Part shown: positions 1 through 8,531 of the stretch, one piece after another
How positions within the stretch are numbered: position 1 is the stretch's first letter
Layout: the number at the start of each line of letters is the position of its first letter
Origin: CAZEDM01 sp964511075
Lineage (GTDB): Bacteria > Zixibacteria > MSB-5A5 > RBG-16-43-9
DNA length: 48,874 nt
NCBI GenBank assembly: GCA_964511075.1
Contig: CAZEDM010000014.1
Span: 1-48,874 of the forward strand
Direction: 5' to 3'
Notes under the pieces: model-generated
Seen by the model: the letters and a program-made list of their open reading frames with translations, nothing else
The model's database searches: none
What the model was told of the DNA's origin: nothing
Translations under genes and position numbers: made by a program

Positions 1-169
1 CCCGGTGGGTCCGCTGTTGAGTTATGGGTTCGGCTAAGGTCTTCTGAAGCGAAAAAGACTCAGTCGGCCGAATTTCTTTAGTTCGGGCTAACGTAAAAGT
101 AGAATAAAACAAGAATAAGAGAATAAACCCCATCAGGGAAAAAGCTAATTTGTTTTTTTGTCTATACAT
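1..169 (-). CDS. Secreted protein, N-terminal part only (cut by window edge)
   Basis: On the minus strand an ATG at 169-167 opens a frame that runs off the left edge without a stop, giving about 56 residues. A strong ribosome binding site, GGAGG, sits just upstream (about 174-178). The N-terminus is a textbook signal peptide: a basic stretch (YRQKNK), a hydrophobic core (LAFSLMGFILLFLFYSTFT) and an LA-R cleavage-like site. The product is therefore exported. It lies 65 bp downstream of the TonB receptor gene and is probably co-transcribed with it, so a role at the outer membrane or in the periplasm is likely. The visible part shows no recognisable domain. Confidence 0.7.
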   Translation of the reverse strand, partial: MYRQKNKLAFSLMGFILLFLFYSTFTLARTKEIRPTESFSLQKTLAEPITQQRTHR

Positions 170-234
170 AAAATCCTCCGTTCTCCCTCACCAAACTGGC
201 AACATTGAATCTATAACCTATATCACCTCAACAA

Positions 235-3200
235 TTAGAAGGAGACTGAAAGTCCTAACCTAACATTTCTTCCTGGACCAAGATTATAGGGGTTCTTATC
301 AACCTCTGAACCTGGTAAGGTGACGTAGTCTCCCAAGTAGTCATTGTAGTAGACGTTATCGGTGTCATATCTACCAGTTTGACCACTGACAGATTGGATG
401 TTTTTATTGTCGAAGAGATTATTAACCCAGATGGTGAAAGAGTAGCTGAACTTCCAGAAATCGAAGTCCTTATTAAACCTTAAATCCACATTACTGGTTG
501 CTGGCATCCTCTTTGAATTGGGCAGAGGAGTTTCGTTACGGCGTAAGGTATTAGCTAAGCCGGGATAGGTTGATTCGGGATCATAGGGGAAACCCGTGCC
601 GTATTGCCAGATGACATTAACTCCCCAGTTATCCGGGACTTTGAGGCCGAATATCTTGGGATGGTCATCCTTGGGTATTCTCAGATCAAGATTTAAAGTG
701 AGCTGATGCCTGACATCCCAATCCAGAGGATATTCTTGAATAGCGATCTGCTGATCACCGGTTCGGGCGTAGTAATTGGACACCTCGGCTGAGCTTTTTC
801 CATAGGCAAAGGCATATTGATAGTTAAGTCTGCCCATTACATAACCACCTGACATCTTCTCCAATTCAGCCTCTATTCCGCGTGCTCGCCCATAATCGAT
901 ATTATCATAAAACTCCCAGGTGGCTGGGCCTCTTTTGTACTGAATAGTATTGACCAAACCAAAGTAGTCTTTATAGAAGCCAGACAGATCCAATTTGTAG
1001 CTATTCGAAACAGCGTACTGCATGCCGAATTCATAAGCAATGCTCTTGGTATAACCAATGTTTGGATTACCGTAAATTTGAATTCCAGAAGACCCCTGGG
1101 TTGGACGAGCGTACATAAAGCGCAGCTCAGGTAATTCATAGAAATGTCCGTAGTTGAAGTAAACTTTAGCCTTCTCCAAGATGGGATAGGAAACCCCTAT
1201 ACGCGGAGAAACCTTGTTTCTATAGGTTGTGATATTTATGGGCGTTTTTGAACTGGTGCTCAGCTTATCCCTTTCCGCCTCGGTCATATATACCACATCA
1301 TCCGATTGAACGAAGAAATCAAACCTGGCTCCTAGTTTAGCTATCATCTCACCGTACTCTATGTTATCCATGAGGAACAAAGCTCCCATCATCGGTCTCC
1401 GGGTATAAAAATCTCTGAAGATACCGTGATCAGGCCATTCACCTCCATCCGGCAAACCGTTATAAGGATAATAGGGATACCTTACATCTGCCATGGTCAG
1501 TTTTTGTCTCTGGATTTTGAATCCTGTCTTTATCTGATGCTCTTTGGTTATCTGACTGGTGAATTTGAAATCCAGGGTCCACCTGTCTTCGGTACGCTCC
1601 TGATAATAACACCTTCTCTCGAACCCTCTGTCATAGAAATAATCTTTACCATCGTACTTGCCATTTCCATTTATGTCTGTATAAGCTTCTCCTGGGTCCC
1701 AGCGTCCGTTGGGTTTATCGTACAGGCCGTTCTTGTTCCGGTCTACATAAGGCACGGGGGTATCACAGCTCTGCTGACTTGGGCAGGGATCAGATTCTGG
1801 ACCATCGTAGATACTGTTATGGTTAAAATCATCCGTGAGGGGATTGAAGATATCGGTTCCGTCCTCATAAACACCATCATTGTTGATGTCGGTATAAGGC
1901 TCTCCCAGAAGCTCGTCCCCATCCGTATAGGGCTCGGCGTTATCTACACCATCCGTTCCTCCTGACACCTGAGCTTTATCTGGATCGTACTGTCCGTTTC
2001 CGGTATCATTTGGATCGTTGCTATCCGGCGTATCCACAAATGGCTCTGCATCATCCCATTTGTTATTTCCATTAGTATCCTCGAATGGTTCGCCTTTATC
2101 ATAAGCTCCATTTCCATTCACGTCTACGAAATTCTCTGCCCTATCCCACTTCCCATTGGCATTTTGATCGGTGTAAGATTCCCAGCTGTCATAGAATTTA
2201 AACCAGTCTGGGTCAACGTGCCCACCCGGGTTATTCGGATCCCCGGGAGCCATCAAAAAGCTGGAATTTAAGTTGCTCAAAGTAACTTCATAGAAGGAAC
2301 TGCGACTTACGTTATGGGTATAGAGCAAGCTTAAAGTTTTGTTACTGGTCTGGAACTGAGGGAGTGTGGATGGAGTATATCTGTATCTCCAAACGCTGAT
2401 GTCACCCCTGGTTTCAGAGGTAGGGTCAAAATAAAGTGTGTATCTTTCCCAGCTTCCATTATAGGAGAAAATAAGTTTCTGGGTAGGACTCATCTTGTAA
2501 GCAAGCTTGAGCTGGGCAGTATATAAATTAGTCATCCTCTCCGATATATCCAGACCAAGAAACTTATCCACCCGGAATTTCTTCTGAGTTATGGGGGTAG
2601 CGAACTTATTCACATCCATATAGGTATCACTTTTGTACACGCTACCGCTCAGCCTGTAGGTCAGATTACCTCCGGTTAAATTGATGCCCAGTGAAGGCAG
2701 AAGATCGTGGGTCAGGAAACTGGGCAGCAGGTACTCGGAAAACAATACCTCTGGTCCTCCCACACTAAATTCCAACCTATCAGTATTGAATGAATATTTG
2801 TTGAGTTCGCTTGAGCCCAAATCATCTGTCAGGTAATCGATCCTCACATCGGTTTTTTTGCTACTGCCTTCTTTAGTAATGATGTTTACTGCTGCCGATT
2901 GAACGTTCCCGTATTCTGCATCAAATCCACCCTTCAGGATGTTCATCTCTTCTACATCCTCAGTGGCAACATTCATCCCGGGGGTGACAAGACCCAAACC
3001 GCCCAAAAGGCTCTTGGTCTCCACTCCGTCTACTATGTAGTTCACCTCTCCTGCTCTTCCACCCCTGACATGCAGCTCCTGGTTCCTGACTACAAATCCC
3101 ACCTGGCTTTTTAAAACATCCGCCACTGCCTTGACCGGCATATGCTGAACTTCTTCCGTGGAGATAGTTCTTAAATTAGCCGTAACTCCTTTATCTATAA

Positions 3201-3585
3201 TAGGCCTTTCTGCGGTAACGGTCATGATCTTTGTCAAAGTGACAGCCTCCGTCTTCAAGCTGAAATCGACCTCCGTGGTCTGGTCGGTAATTACCTTTAC
3301 TTTTTCTACCTTGAGAGAGGTATAACCGATCATCGAGGCCATTACTGTGTAAGTGCCCGGAGGAACATTAATAACGAAATAAGAGCCATCCGGTCCCGCC
3401 TTATTCCCCATACTGGTGCCCTCGATCAATATGGTAGCTCCAAAGAGTCCTTCACCCGAGACGTTATCCGTAACCTTGCCCGCGATTTTTCCGGTTACTC
3501 CCGCATAGGCAGGGGTAGAGAATACTAGTATGAAGAACAGAGAAAAAATTAGTAACACTCCCTGACACTTTCTCAAATCTTTCAT
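235..3585 (-). CDS. TonB-dependent outer-membrane receptor with Ca-binding-type repeat insert
   Basis: An 1116-residue outer-membrane transporter. Residues 1-28 form a signal peptide. About 30-115 is a carboxypeptidase-regulatory-like beta domain (GKIAGKVTDNVSGEGLFGAT). About 125-240 is the plug, with VRGGRAGEVNYIVDGVE and an NIITKEG end. The rest is the beta-barrel, ending in the terminal aromatic signature LSVSF. About residues 470-655 interrupt the barrel with roughly nine Asp/Asn/Gly-rich units of the DxNGNGxYDxGEPF type, like EF-hand, dockerin or thrombospondin type 3 calcium loops. Such an insert would sit in an extracellular loop. The start is supported by an AGGAAGGAG site just upstream and by a sigma-70-type promoter at 3650-3677. 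The substrate cannot be told from the sequence. The N-terminal extension is typical of Bacteroidota/FCB-type receptors. Confidence 0.9.
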   Translation of the reverse strand: MKDLRKCQGVLLIFSLFFILVFSTPAYAGVTGKIAGKVTDNVSGEGLFGATILIEGTSMGNKAGPDGSYFVINVPPGTYTVMASMIGYTSLKVEKVKVITDQTTEVDFSLKTEAVTLTKIMTVTAERPIIDKGVTANLRTISTEEVQHMPVKAVADVLKSQVGFVVRNQELHVRGGRAGEVNYIVDGVETKSLLGGLGLVTPGMNVATEDVEEMNILKGGFDAEYGNVQSAAVNIITKEGSSKKTDVRIDYLTDDLGSSELNKYSFNTDRLEFSVGGPEVLFSEYLLPSFLTHDLLPSLGINLTGGNLTYRLSGSVYKSDTYMDVNKFATPITQKKFRVDKFLGLDISERMTNLYTAQLKLAYKMSPTQKLIFSYNGSWERYTLYFDPTSETRGDISVWRYRYTPSTLPQFQTSNKTLSLLYTHNVSRSSFYEVTLSNLNSSFLMAPGDPNNPGGHVDPDWFKFYDSWESYTDQNANGKWDRAENFVDVNGNGAYDKGEPFEDTNGNNKWDDAEPFVDTPDSNDPNDTGNGQYDPDKAQVSGGTDGVDNAEPYTDGDELLGEPYTDINNDGVYEDGTDIFNPLTDDFNHNSIYDGPESDPCPSQQSCDTPVPYVDRNKNGLYDKPNGRWDPGEAYTDINGNGKYDGKDYFYDRGFERRCYYQERTEDRWTLDFKFTSQITKEHQIKTGFKIQRQKLTMADVRYPYYPYNGLPDGGEWPDHGIFRDFYTRRPMMGALFLMDNIEYGEMIAKLGARFDFFVQSDDVVYMTEAERDKLSTSSKTPINITTYRNKVSPRIGVSYPILEKAKVYFNYGHFYELPELRFMYARPTQGSSGIQIYGNPNIGYTKSIAYEFGMQYAVSNSYKLDLSGFYKDYFGLVNTIQYKRGPATWEFYDNIDYGRARGIEAELEKMSGGYVMGRLNYQYAFAYGKSSAEVSNYYARTGDQQIAIQEYPLDWDVRHQLTLNLDLRIPKDDHPKIFGLKVPDNWGVNVIWQYGTGFPYDPESTYPGLANTLRRNETPLPNSKRMPATSNVDLRFNKDFDFWKFSYSFTIWVNNLFDNKNIQSVSGQTGRYDTDNVYYNDYLGDYVTLPGSEVDKNPYNLGPGRNVRLGLSVSF

Positions 3586-3649
3586 CTCCTTCCTCCTTTG
3601 ACTTTAAATTTTAATTTTCCTAACCTAACTCGTCCAGCTAAAAAATTAA

Positions 3650-3677
3650 TTTATAAAAAATTAGATGAAATTGTCAA
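3650..3677 (-). promoter_or_regulatory. Sigma-70-type promoter for the TonB receptor gene
   Basis: Read on the minus strand, TTGACA (3677-3672) is followed by a 16-bp spacer and TATAAA (3655-3650). The predicted start is about 60 bp upstream of the receptor ATG. A perfect -35, a near-perfect -10 and the position ahead of a gene after a 532-bp gap make this convincing. Confidence 0.7.
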
Positions 3678-3790
3678 GTGTTTTTTCTAACCTGATCTCA
3701 TTTTTAATCTCAGCAGCTTTGTTGCTTTTTTAGACTATACACCTGAAAATTGAAAAATCCTTTTTGATTTCTTCCGTTTCTCTCATTTTC

Positions 3791-3819
3791 CCCCTGCTCA
3801 CCTCTGAGGTGAGCAGGGG
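3791..3819. repeat. Perfect 14+1+14 palindrome
   Basis: CCCCTGCTCACCTC is followed by one T and its exact reverse complement. It lies in the 532-bp gap between lipM and the TonB gene, upstream of the TonB promoter and just before a Shine-Dalgarno-like AGGAGG on the plus strand. There is no T-tract on either side that would make it a standard terminator. It could be an operator, a mobile palindrome or the structured end of a small transcript. Confidence 0.75.
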
Positions 3820-3836
3820 TCCTAGGAGGTTTTAAT

Positions 3837-3920
3837 ATGAAAGAAGGAGGAAATACCGAATCTTATATATACAAAAAAAATGCCAACTTCTTCGATTCTT
3901 CACTCTTTTTATCTTTTTAG
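3837..3920 (+). CDS. Possible 27-residue small ORF (only plus-strand candidate)
   Basis: An ATG at 3837 lies 7 bp after a perfect AGGAGG (3824-3829) and opens a 27-codon frame ending at TAG 3918-3920. The peptide begins MKEGGNTESYIYKK and is mildly basic and aromatic. It follows directly after the palindrome at 3791-3819. I recognise no family. The ribosome binding site is the only evidence, so chance is quite possible. It would be the only plus-strand gene in the window. Confidence 0.25.
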   Translation: MKEGGNTESYIYKKNANFFDSSLFLSF

Positions 3921-4063
3921 TAACTTTATATTTTACAACGAGTTAAGTCGGAGCATGAAAAATATCTTATAATATATTTAACGAATTTTTAAAATTTCGC
4001 AAAAAGAGCAAAACAATCAGCTCCGGGGAAACCCTCAGATAACACATAAGTCATAATATTCCA

Positions 4064-4091
4064 AAAACTTACAAGGGCGCAATTTTTGCGT
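4064..4091 (-). terminator. Possible terminator after lipM
   Basis: About 27 bp beyond the lipM stop the minus strand carries GACGCAA-AAA-TTGCGCC, a 7-bp stem with one mismatch, and shortly after it a GTTTTTGG run. It is weak compared with the other terminators in this window. No stronger candidate follows the fab operon. The rest of 3921-4063 shows nothing I recognise. Confidence 0.35.
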
Positions 4092-4117
4092 CGTGTTAGG
4101 TTTAAACTGCGTTAAAA

Positions 4118-4942
4118 TCAGTATTTATAATTCCAACTTTCTTTTGCATATTTCTCTTTTATTAGCTTGCAAGTTTTTTCCTGCTCATAGGATGTCAATA
4201 AATCCTCTGCAAAATCCCGTTGAAAAAATCTATTAAAACCCTCTCTTAATGATTGGATAATCTGAAAACGCTTAATCTTATTTCTTTTTATTTCTTCCAG
4301 GCTGATTGAGTTTTCTTCCAAGTCAATATCCCCGGATAAAGAGTTGTCTGCTGGAAGAAAATCGGTAATTCCCAGCCTCCCGTTTTTTAACAAAATCGAC
4401 CCATGCTGCAGAAAAAAATCCCCAAATCTCCTCTGGGCACTTCCGATAAGTTTTTTCCCCTGAAAGCTGATTTCATATCTGGAAAAACTGGAAAAACATG
4501 GAAGGTTATAAAAAGGTTTAGCGGATGAACTTCTCTCATCCTTAGGCTTGACCCATCGGGCTTCAATTCCTAAGACTTTCAGAGAAAATAAAAGTGCCTG
4601 GCTAATCCTTTGATAAGTCTCCGAGACATTTCTGCCCAATTCTGGAAAGTCCCGGGATGAGCCGCAAAAACTATAGGTTAATTCTTTATCATGCAGAACC
4701 GCTCTGCCACCCGTTATCCTGCGTACCAGCTTAACCCCCGATTCATTACACCTATCCAAATCCACTGTTTTCTTTACTTCCTGGAAGTAACCGATGGAGA
4801 TGGTAGCGGGATTCCATCCATAAAGACGCAGAACCGGTGGCAAGCCTATTCGAACTGAGTTTAAGAGCACTTCATCCACCGCCATATTAAAATAAGGATT
4901 ATTTTCCCCAGTGTAGGTAAATCTCCAGTTTTGATTTCTCAT
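4118..4942 (-). CDS. lipM: Octanoyl-[acyl-carrier-protein]:protein N-octanoyltransferase (LipM type)
   Basis: Moves the octanoyl group from octanoyl-ACP onto the lipoyl domain of proteins such as GcvH, the first step of lipoate assembly. The 274-residue sequence follows the LipM branch of the BPL/LplA/LipB fold: an N-terminal WRF...FNMAVDEVLL block, LRLYGWNPATISIGYFQ, the hallmark RRITGGRAVLHDKELTYSF (74-92), the region around Cys149 (NLPCF) matching the acyl-accepting cysteine of LipM, then GKKLIGSAQ and the terminal WNYKY. The catalytic Cys argues against an ATP-using lipoate ligase. It is the last gene of the fatty-acid operon, 43 bp after the acyl-CoA dehydrogenase. This makes functional sense because its substrate, octanoyl-ACP, is made by the genes upstream. 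Confidence 0.88.
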   Translation of the reverse strand: MRNQNWRFTYTGENNPYFNMAVDEVLLNSVRIGLPPVLRLYGWNPATISIGYFQEVKKTVDLDRCNESGVKLVRRITGGRAVLHDKELTYSFCGSSRDFPELGRNVSETYQRISQALLFSLKVLGIEARWVKPKDERSSSAKPFYNLPCFSSFSRYEISFQGKKLIGSAQRRFGDFFLQHGSILLKNGRLGITDFLPADNSLSGDIDLEENSISLEEIKRNKIKRFQIIQSLREGFNRFFQRDFAEDLLTSYEQEKTCKLIKEKYAKESWNYKY

Positions 4943-4985
4943 AATACTCTGGATTAAATATCTCAGTTCATTTTTTTGTGATTTT

Positions 4986-6149
4986 TTACTTTTTACTGGC
5001 TATTCCCTTGAGCAGATTCAAATATATAACGTTTCGCTGTATCTCATTCGTACCTTCGTAAATCTGGGTGATCTTGGCATCCCGCATCATTTTCTCCACC
5101 GGATAGTCTCTAAGATAACCATATCCACCGAAGATCTGCACAGCCATACTTGTTACTTTGACTGCTACATCTGAAGCGAATATCTTAGCCATGGATGATT
5201 CCTTGGATACCTTCTCTGCACCGGAGTCGATAAGCTTGGCTACTGAATAGACTAAAGCTCTCGCTGCCTCCACCAGTGTAGCCATATCCGCAAGTTTAAA
5301 CTGAATATCCTGAAAAGAGGAAATCAGTTGACCGAACTGCTCCCTTTTCTTAGAATAAGCCAAAGCCTCATCCAGCGCACCTTGAGCAATTCCCAGAGCC
5401 TGAGCAGCTACCCCGGGCCTGGTTTTATCAAAAGTCTTCATCGCAACTACAAAGCCGCCTCCCTCTTTTCCTAATAGATTCTCTCTGGGGACAAAACAAT
5501 CATTGAAAATCAGCTCCCTGGTAGCTGAAGCCCTGATACCCATCTTATTCTCTTTTTTCCCAAAAGAAAATCCCTCACATCCTTTTTCCAGGATAAAAGC
5601 ACTGGCTCCCCTTGACCCTTTAGACTTATCAGTCACCGCAACTATGGTGTAGATTTCAGCTTCCCCGCCGTTGGTAATCCACTGTTTGGTACCATTTAGA
5701 ACATACCCTCCTTCAGCCGGCTTAGCCTGAGCCTGTACTGAAGAGACATCGCTTCCGGCATTGGCCTCAGTTAAGCCAAAAGCGGCCAATTTCTCGCCCT
5801 TAGCTATTGGGGTAAGATATTTTCTTTTCTGTTCTTCATTTCCAAAAAGTATTATAGGGTAGGAGCCTAAAGCCGTTCCAGCAAAACTGAGAGCAATTCC
5901 TCCACACACCCGGGAAAGCTCTTCTGCGACCAGGCACATCTCGGTCACACCACCACTCCTGCCCCCATACTCTTTAGGAACATAAACCTGAAAGAAACCG
6001 GCTGAGGCTAACTCTTTTACGATATCCCAGGGAAATCCTTCTGTTTCATCGTAATACTCCCTTCGTGGAAGAATCTTTTCCTGAGCTATCTTCTGAGCCA
6101 GCTCTTTAAGCTCCAGCTGGGTTTTACTAAATAATAAATCGTCTTTCAA
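4986..6149 (-). CDS. Acyl-CoA dehydrogenase
   Basis: A 387-residue flavoprotein of the standard family length. It oxidises an acyl-CoA to the 2-enoyl-CoA and passes electrons to ETF. Visible marks are the FAD-binding FGLTEANAGSDVSS and WITNGG motifs, the KMGIRAS substrate-loop segment, FGKKREQFGQ-type helices and the C-terminal IYEGTNEIQR, whose Glu matches the catalytic base of short- and branched-chain members. The start is TTG (6149-6147), overlapping the rnc stop codon by 4 bp, with AAGGA six bases upstream, so the two genes are translationally coupled. Chain-length specificity cannot be assigned. A beta-oxidation-type enzyme inside a fatty-acid synthesis operon is mildly unusual. It may serve membrane lipid turnover or branched-chain acyl supply. 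Confidence 0.92.
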   Translation of the reverse strand: MKDDLLFSKTQLELKELAQKIAQEKILPRREYYDETEGFPWDIVKELASAGFFQVYVPKEYGGRSGGVTEMCLVAEELSRVCGGIALSFAGTALGSYPIILFGNEEQKRKYLTPIAKGEKLAAFGLTEANAGSDVSSVQAQAKPAEGGYVLNGTKQWITNGGEAEIYTIVAVTDKSKGSRGASAFILEKGCEGFSFGKKENKMGIRASATRELIFNDCFVPRENLLGKEGGGFVVAMKTFDKTRPGVAAQALGIAQGALDEALAYSKKREQFGQLISSFQDIQFKLADMATLVEAARALVYSVAKLIDSGAEKVSKESSMAKIFASDVAVKVTSMAVQIFGGYGYLRDYPVEKMMRDAKITQIYEGTNEIQRNVIYLNLLKGIASKK

Positions 6150-6895
6150 TTTGAATCCTTATCCAACTCCCCCAAAGCCATTTTAGCCGCATTTTGTTCT
6201 GCTTCTTTTTTACTTGAACCCTTGCCTGTGCCCAGATGTTCTCCCCTTGAGTATACCCCCACCGTGAAGACTTTCTTATGATCAGGCCCTTCCTCTTCTA
6301 AAACCTCATATCTTGGAATGCCCTCACCTTCAGCCTGGAGTAATTCCAAAAGCTCCCCTTTATAATTATAGAAAGATCTATCCTCAGCCGTCTCCTTTAT
6401 ATCTCTCAGAAGGTGGGATTGAATAAATCTATCCACTTCCTTCAAACCACCATCCAGAAATATCGCACCCAGAATAGCCTCGTATGAGTCAGAGAGGATG
6501 GAATGACGTGACCTTCCTCCAGATTTCTCCTCCTCCGAACTCAGATGTAAAAACTTTCCCAAAGCTATAAGTTTAGCCTTGCGAGAAAGATTGGCTTCGC
6601 TAACCAGCGTAGCCTTGATCTTGGTTAGCTCTCCTTCATCTTTTTCTGGAAAATTCTCGAAAAGATAACGGCTGACCGAAAGCCCCAGGACCGCATCTCC
6701 CAAGAACTCAAGCCTTTCGTAGGAGGAGCTTCTCTCCCTGCCCGTCTCTCTTAAGGAGGAACGGTGAGTTAATGCTCCATTCAAAAGATCTTTATTTTTA
6801 AAACGGTACCCTAATCTTGCTTCTAACTCCTTAACAGGTAGAGTCTTTGCTCCGGTGAATAAACTTTTGAGAAACCTGACGAGTTTGAATCTCAT
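6146..6895 (-). CDS. rnc: Ribonuclease III
   Basis: Cleaves double-stranded RNA, including rRNA precursors. The 249 residues contain the signature ERLEFLGDAVLGL in the catalytic domain and the second acidic patch SDSYEAILGAIFLDGG. The C-terminal double-stranded-RNA-binding domain starts near NYKGELLELLQAEG and ends GKGSSKKEAEQNAAKMAL. The first 25 residues are a basic extension before the conserved ELEARLGYRF. No clear Shine-Dalgarno is visible, so a later start is possible. It lies 27 bp after fabF; the fabF-rnc pairing is common in bacteria. Confidence 0.95.
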   Translation of the reverse strand: MRFKLVRFLKSLFTGAKTLPVKELEARLGYRFKNKDLLNGALTHRSSLRETGRERSSSYERLEFLGDAVLGLSVSRYLFENFPEKDEGELTKIKATLVSEANLSRKAKLIALGKFLHLSSEEEKSGGRSRHSILSDSYEAILGAIFLDGGLKEVDRFIQSHLLRDIKETAEDRSFYNYKGELLELLQAEGEGIPRYEVLEEEGPDHKKVFTVGVYSRGEHLGTGKGSSKKEAEQNAAKMALGELDKDSN

Positions 6896-6922
6896 AAGAT
6901 GACAGTAATGCTAAGGGGATAT

Positions 6923-8164
6923 CTATTCTTCAAATCTCTTCACAGCCAGAGTAACATTATGCCCTCCGAAGCCAAAGGAATTGCTTAGAGCCGTCCTCAT
7001 CTTGAATTCTCGGGATTGATTGGGGACATAATCTAAATCACATTCAGGGTCAGGTTCCTCCTGGTTAATGGTGGGGTGCAGGATTCCTTCTTCCATCGAT
7101 TTTATAACCACGACCAGCTCCACAGCACCTGCGGCTCCCAAGAGATGACCGACCATTGACTTGGTCGCATTAGCCGGAATTTTACATGCCTTCTCACCGA
7201 ACACCTTCTTTATCGCCTGAGTCTCGCTTATATCCCCTAAATCGGTGGAGGTGCCGTGAGTATTTATATAATCCACATCCTCTGGTTTTAGCCCGGCATC
7301 CTGGAGAGCCAATCCCATTGCACGAGCTGCCCCCTCACCGCCTGGAGCTGGTGCGGTGATGTGATAAGCATCTGCACTCATTCCTACCCCGACAATCTCC
7401 GCATAGATTTTCACTCCTCTTCTCTTGGCATGTTCCAGATATTCCAGAATAATCATCCCAGAACCCTCTCCCATCACGAAACCATCTCTTAATTTATCAA
7501 AAGGCCTTGACGCTTTTTCCGGCTCATCATTCCTGGTGGAAATAGCTCTGGCAGAACAGAACCCCGCTAAGGAAAGAGGAGTAATGGAGGCTTCGCTTCC
7601 TCCGGTAACCATAACCTCTGCATCGCCTCTTTGGATAATCCTGAAGGCATCAGCAATAGCGTTAGCTCCCGAGGCACAGGCTGAGACTGTGGCGTAATTT
7701 GGACCTTTTAGATTAAATCTTATTGAGACCAGCCCTGCTGACATATCTATAATCATCATCGGAACGAAGAAAGGGCTCACTTTTCCTGGTCCGCCTTCTA
7801 AGAGGATACTGTGTTGTTTTTCCCAAGTCTCCACCCCTCCGATGCCGCTTCCGATAATTGCACCAGCCTTCTCCGGGTCATAGGAGTCAAAACCCAACTC
7901 TGCATCCTGAAAGGCCTGAGAAGCAGTGGATATAGAGTATTGCTCACTTAAATCCATCCTGCGGGCTTCTTTCTTATCTATGTAATTCAAGGGATCAAAC
8001 CCTTTGACTTCTGCCGCAATCTGGGTGGTGAATTTGGACGGATCGAATCTGGAGATCTTGGTTACTCCTGATTTACCACTTTTCAGAGCTTCCCAAAAGT
8101 CCTGCAGGTTATTTCCTACAGGAGAGATGACCCCTAAGCCGGTGACAACAACTCTCCTTTTCAT
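6923..8164 (-). CDS. fabF: 3-oxoacyl-[ACP] synthase II
   Basis: Elongating condensing enzyme of type II fatty-acid synthesis. It joins malonyl-ACP to the growing acyl-ACP. The 413-residue protein has the thiolase fold with active-site Cys163 (SACASG), the first catalytic His in NTHGTSTDLGD and the second in KSMVGHLLGAAG, plus the terminal NSFGFGGHN loop. Length and residue spacing match the family. It is directly downstream of acpP, whose product carries its substrates. Confidence 0.97.
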   Translation of the reverse strand: MKRRVVVTGLGVISPVGNNLQDFWEALKSGKSGVTKISRFDPSKFTTQIAAEVKGFDPLNYIDKKEARRMDLSEQYSISTASQAFQDAELGFDSYDPEKAGAIIGSGIGGVETWEKQHSILLEGGPGKVSPFFVPMMIIDMSAGLVSIRFNLKGPNYATVSACASGANAIADAFRIIQRGDAEVMVTGGSEASITPLSLAGFCSARAISTRNDEPEKASRPFDKLRDGFVMGEGSGMIILEYLEHAKRRGVKIYAEIVGVGMSADAYHITAPAPGGEGAARAMGLALQDAGLKPEDVDYINTHGTSTDLGDISETQAIKKVFGEKACKIPANATKSMVGHLLGAAGAVELVVVIKSMEEGILHPTINQEEPDPECDLDYVPNQSREFKMRTALSNSFGFGGHNVTLAVKRFEE

Positions 8165-8212
8165 CTAACTCCCCTGATGTTTCAAATTAAGAGAATCTTT
8201 TATTAAAAACTT

Positions 8213-8458
8213 CTATTCTTCCTTGGACGTGTTTTTCTTGATATATTCGATTGCCTGTCCCACTGTGGAGATCTTCTCGGCTTCCTCGTCTGGTATCTCC
8301 AGGTTAAACTCCTCCTCCAGTGCCATAACCAGCTCCACGGTATCCAAGGAGTCTGCTCCCAGGTCGTTAACAAATGAGGCCTCAGGTGTAACCTGGGCCG
8401 GATCAACTCCCAGCTGCTCCACGATGATCTCCTTTACCTTTTCCTCAACTGATGCCAT
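8213..8458 (-). CDS. acpP: Acyl carrier protein
   Basis: An 81-residue acidic four-helix carrier. The phosphopantetheine attachment site is Ser37 in DLGADSLDTVELVMALEEEF, which is essentially the universal ACP motif. It carries the acyl chain between FabD, FabH, FabG and FabF and provides octanoyl-ACP to LipM. The start has a clear AGGAGGTTAAG ribosome binding site 5 bases upstream. The spacer ahead of it (8459-8531) holds one copy of the dispersed TTGAAC-type repeat. Confidence 0.98.
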   Translation of the reverse strand: MASVEEKVKEIIVEQLGVDPAQVTPEASFVNDLGADSLDTVELVMALEEEFNLEIPDEEAEKISTVGQAIEYIKKNTSKEE

Positions 8459-8531
8459 CTCTTAACCTCCTGTTTTTTTTAAGATTTGTCTCCCTTCGAA
8501 CCATTGAACTCTTGAACCCCTATGTTCTTAT

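Noticed and set aside
1426..1965. Long plus-strand reading frame of 179 codons
   Set aside because: It is the antisense of the repeat-rich calcium-loop part of the TonB receptor. The repetitive GGN/GAN codons on the minus strand keep the opposite frame open. No ribosome site or family resemblance.
4005..4040. Plus-strand GCAAAAAGAGCAAAAC plus CTCCGGGGAAACCC, reminiscent of a cyclic-di-GMP riboswitch
   Set aside because: The stems are too short, the conserved core is incomplete and no gene follows on that strand.
8203..8406. Second frame overlapping acpP
   Set aside because: A +1 shadow of the highly conserved acpP gene, with basic low-quality composition.
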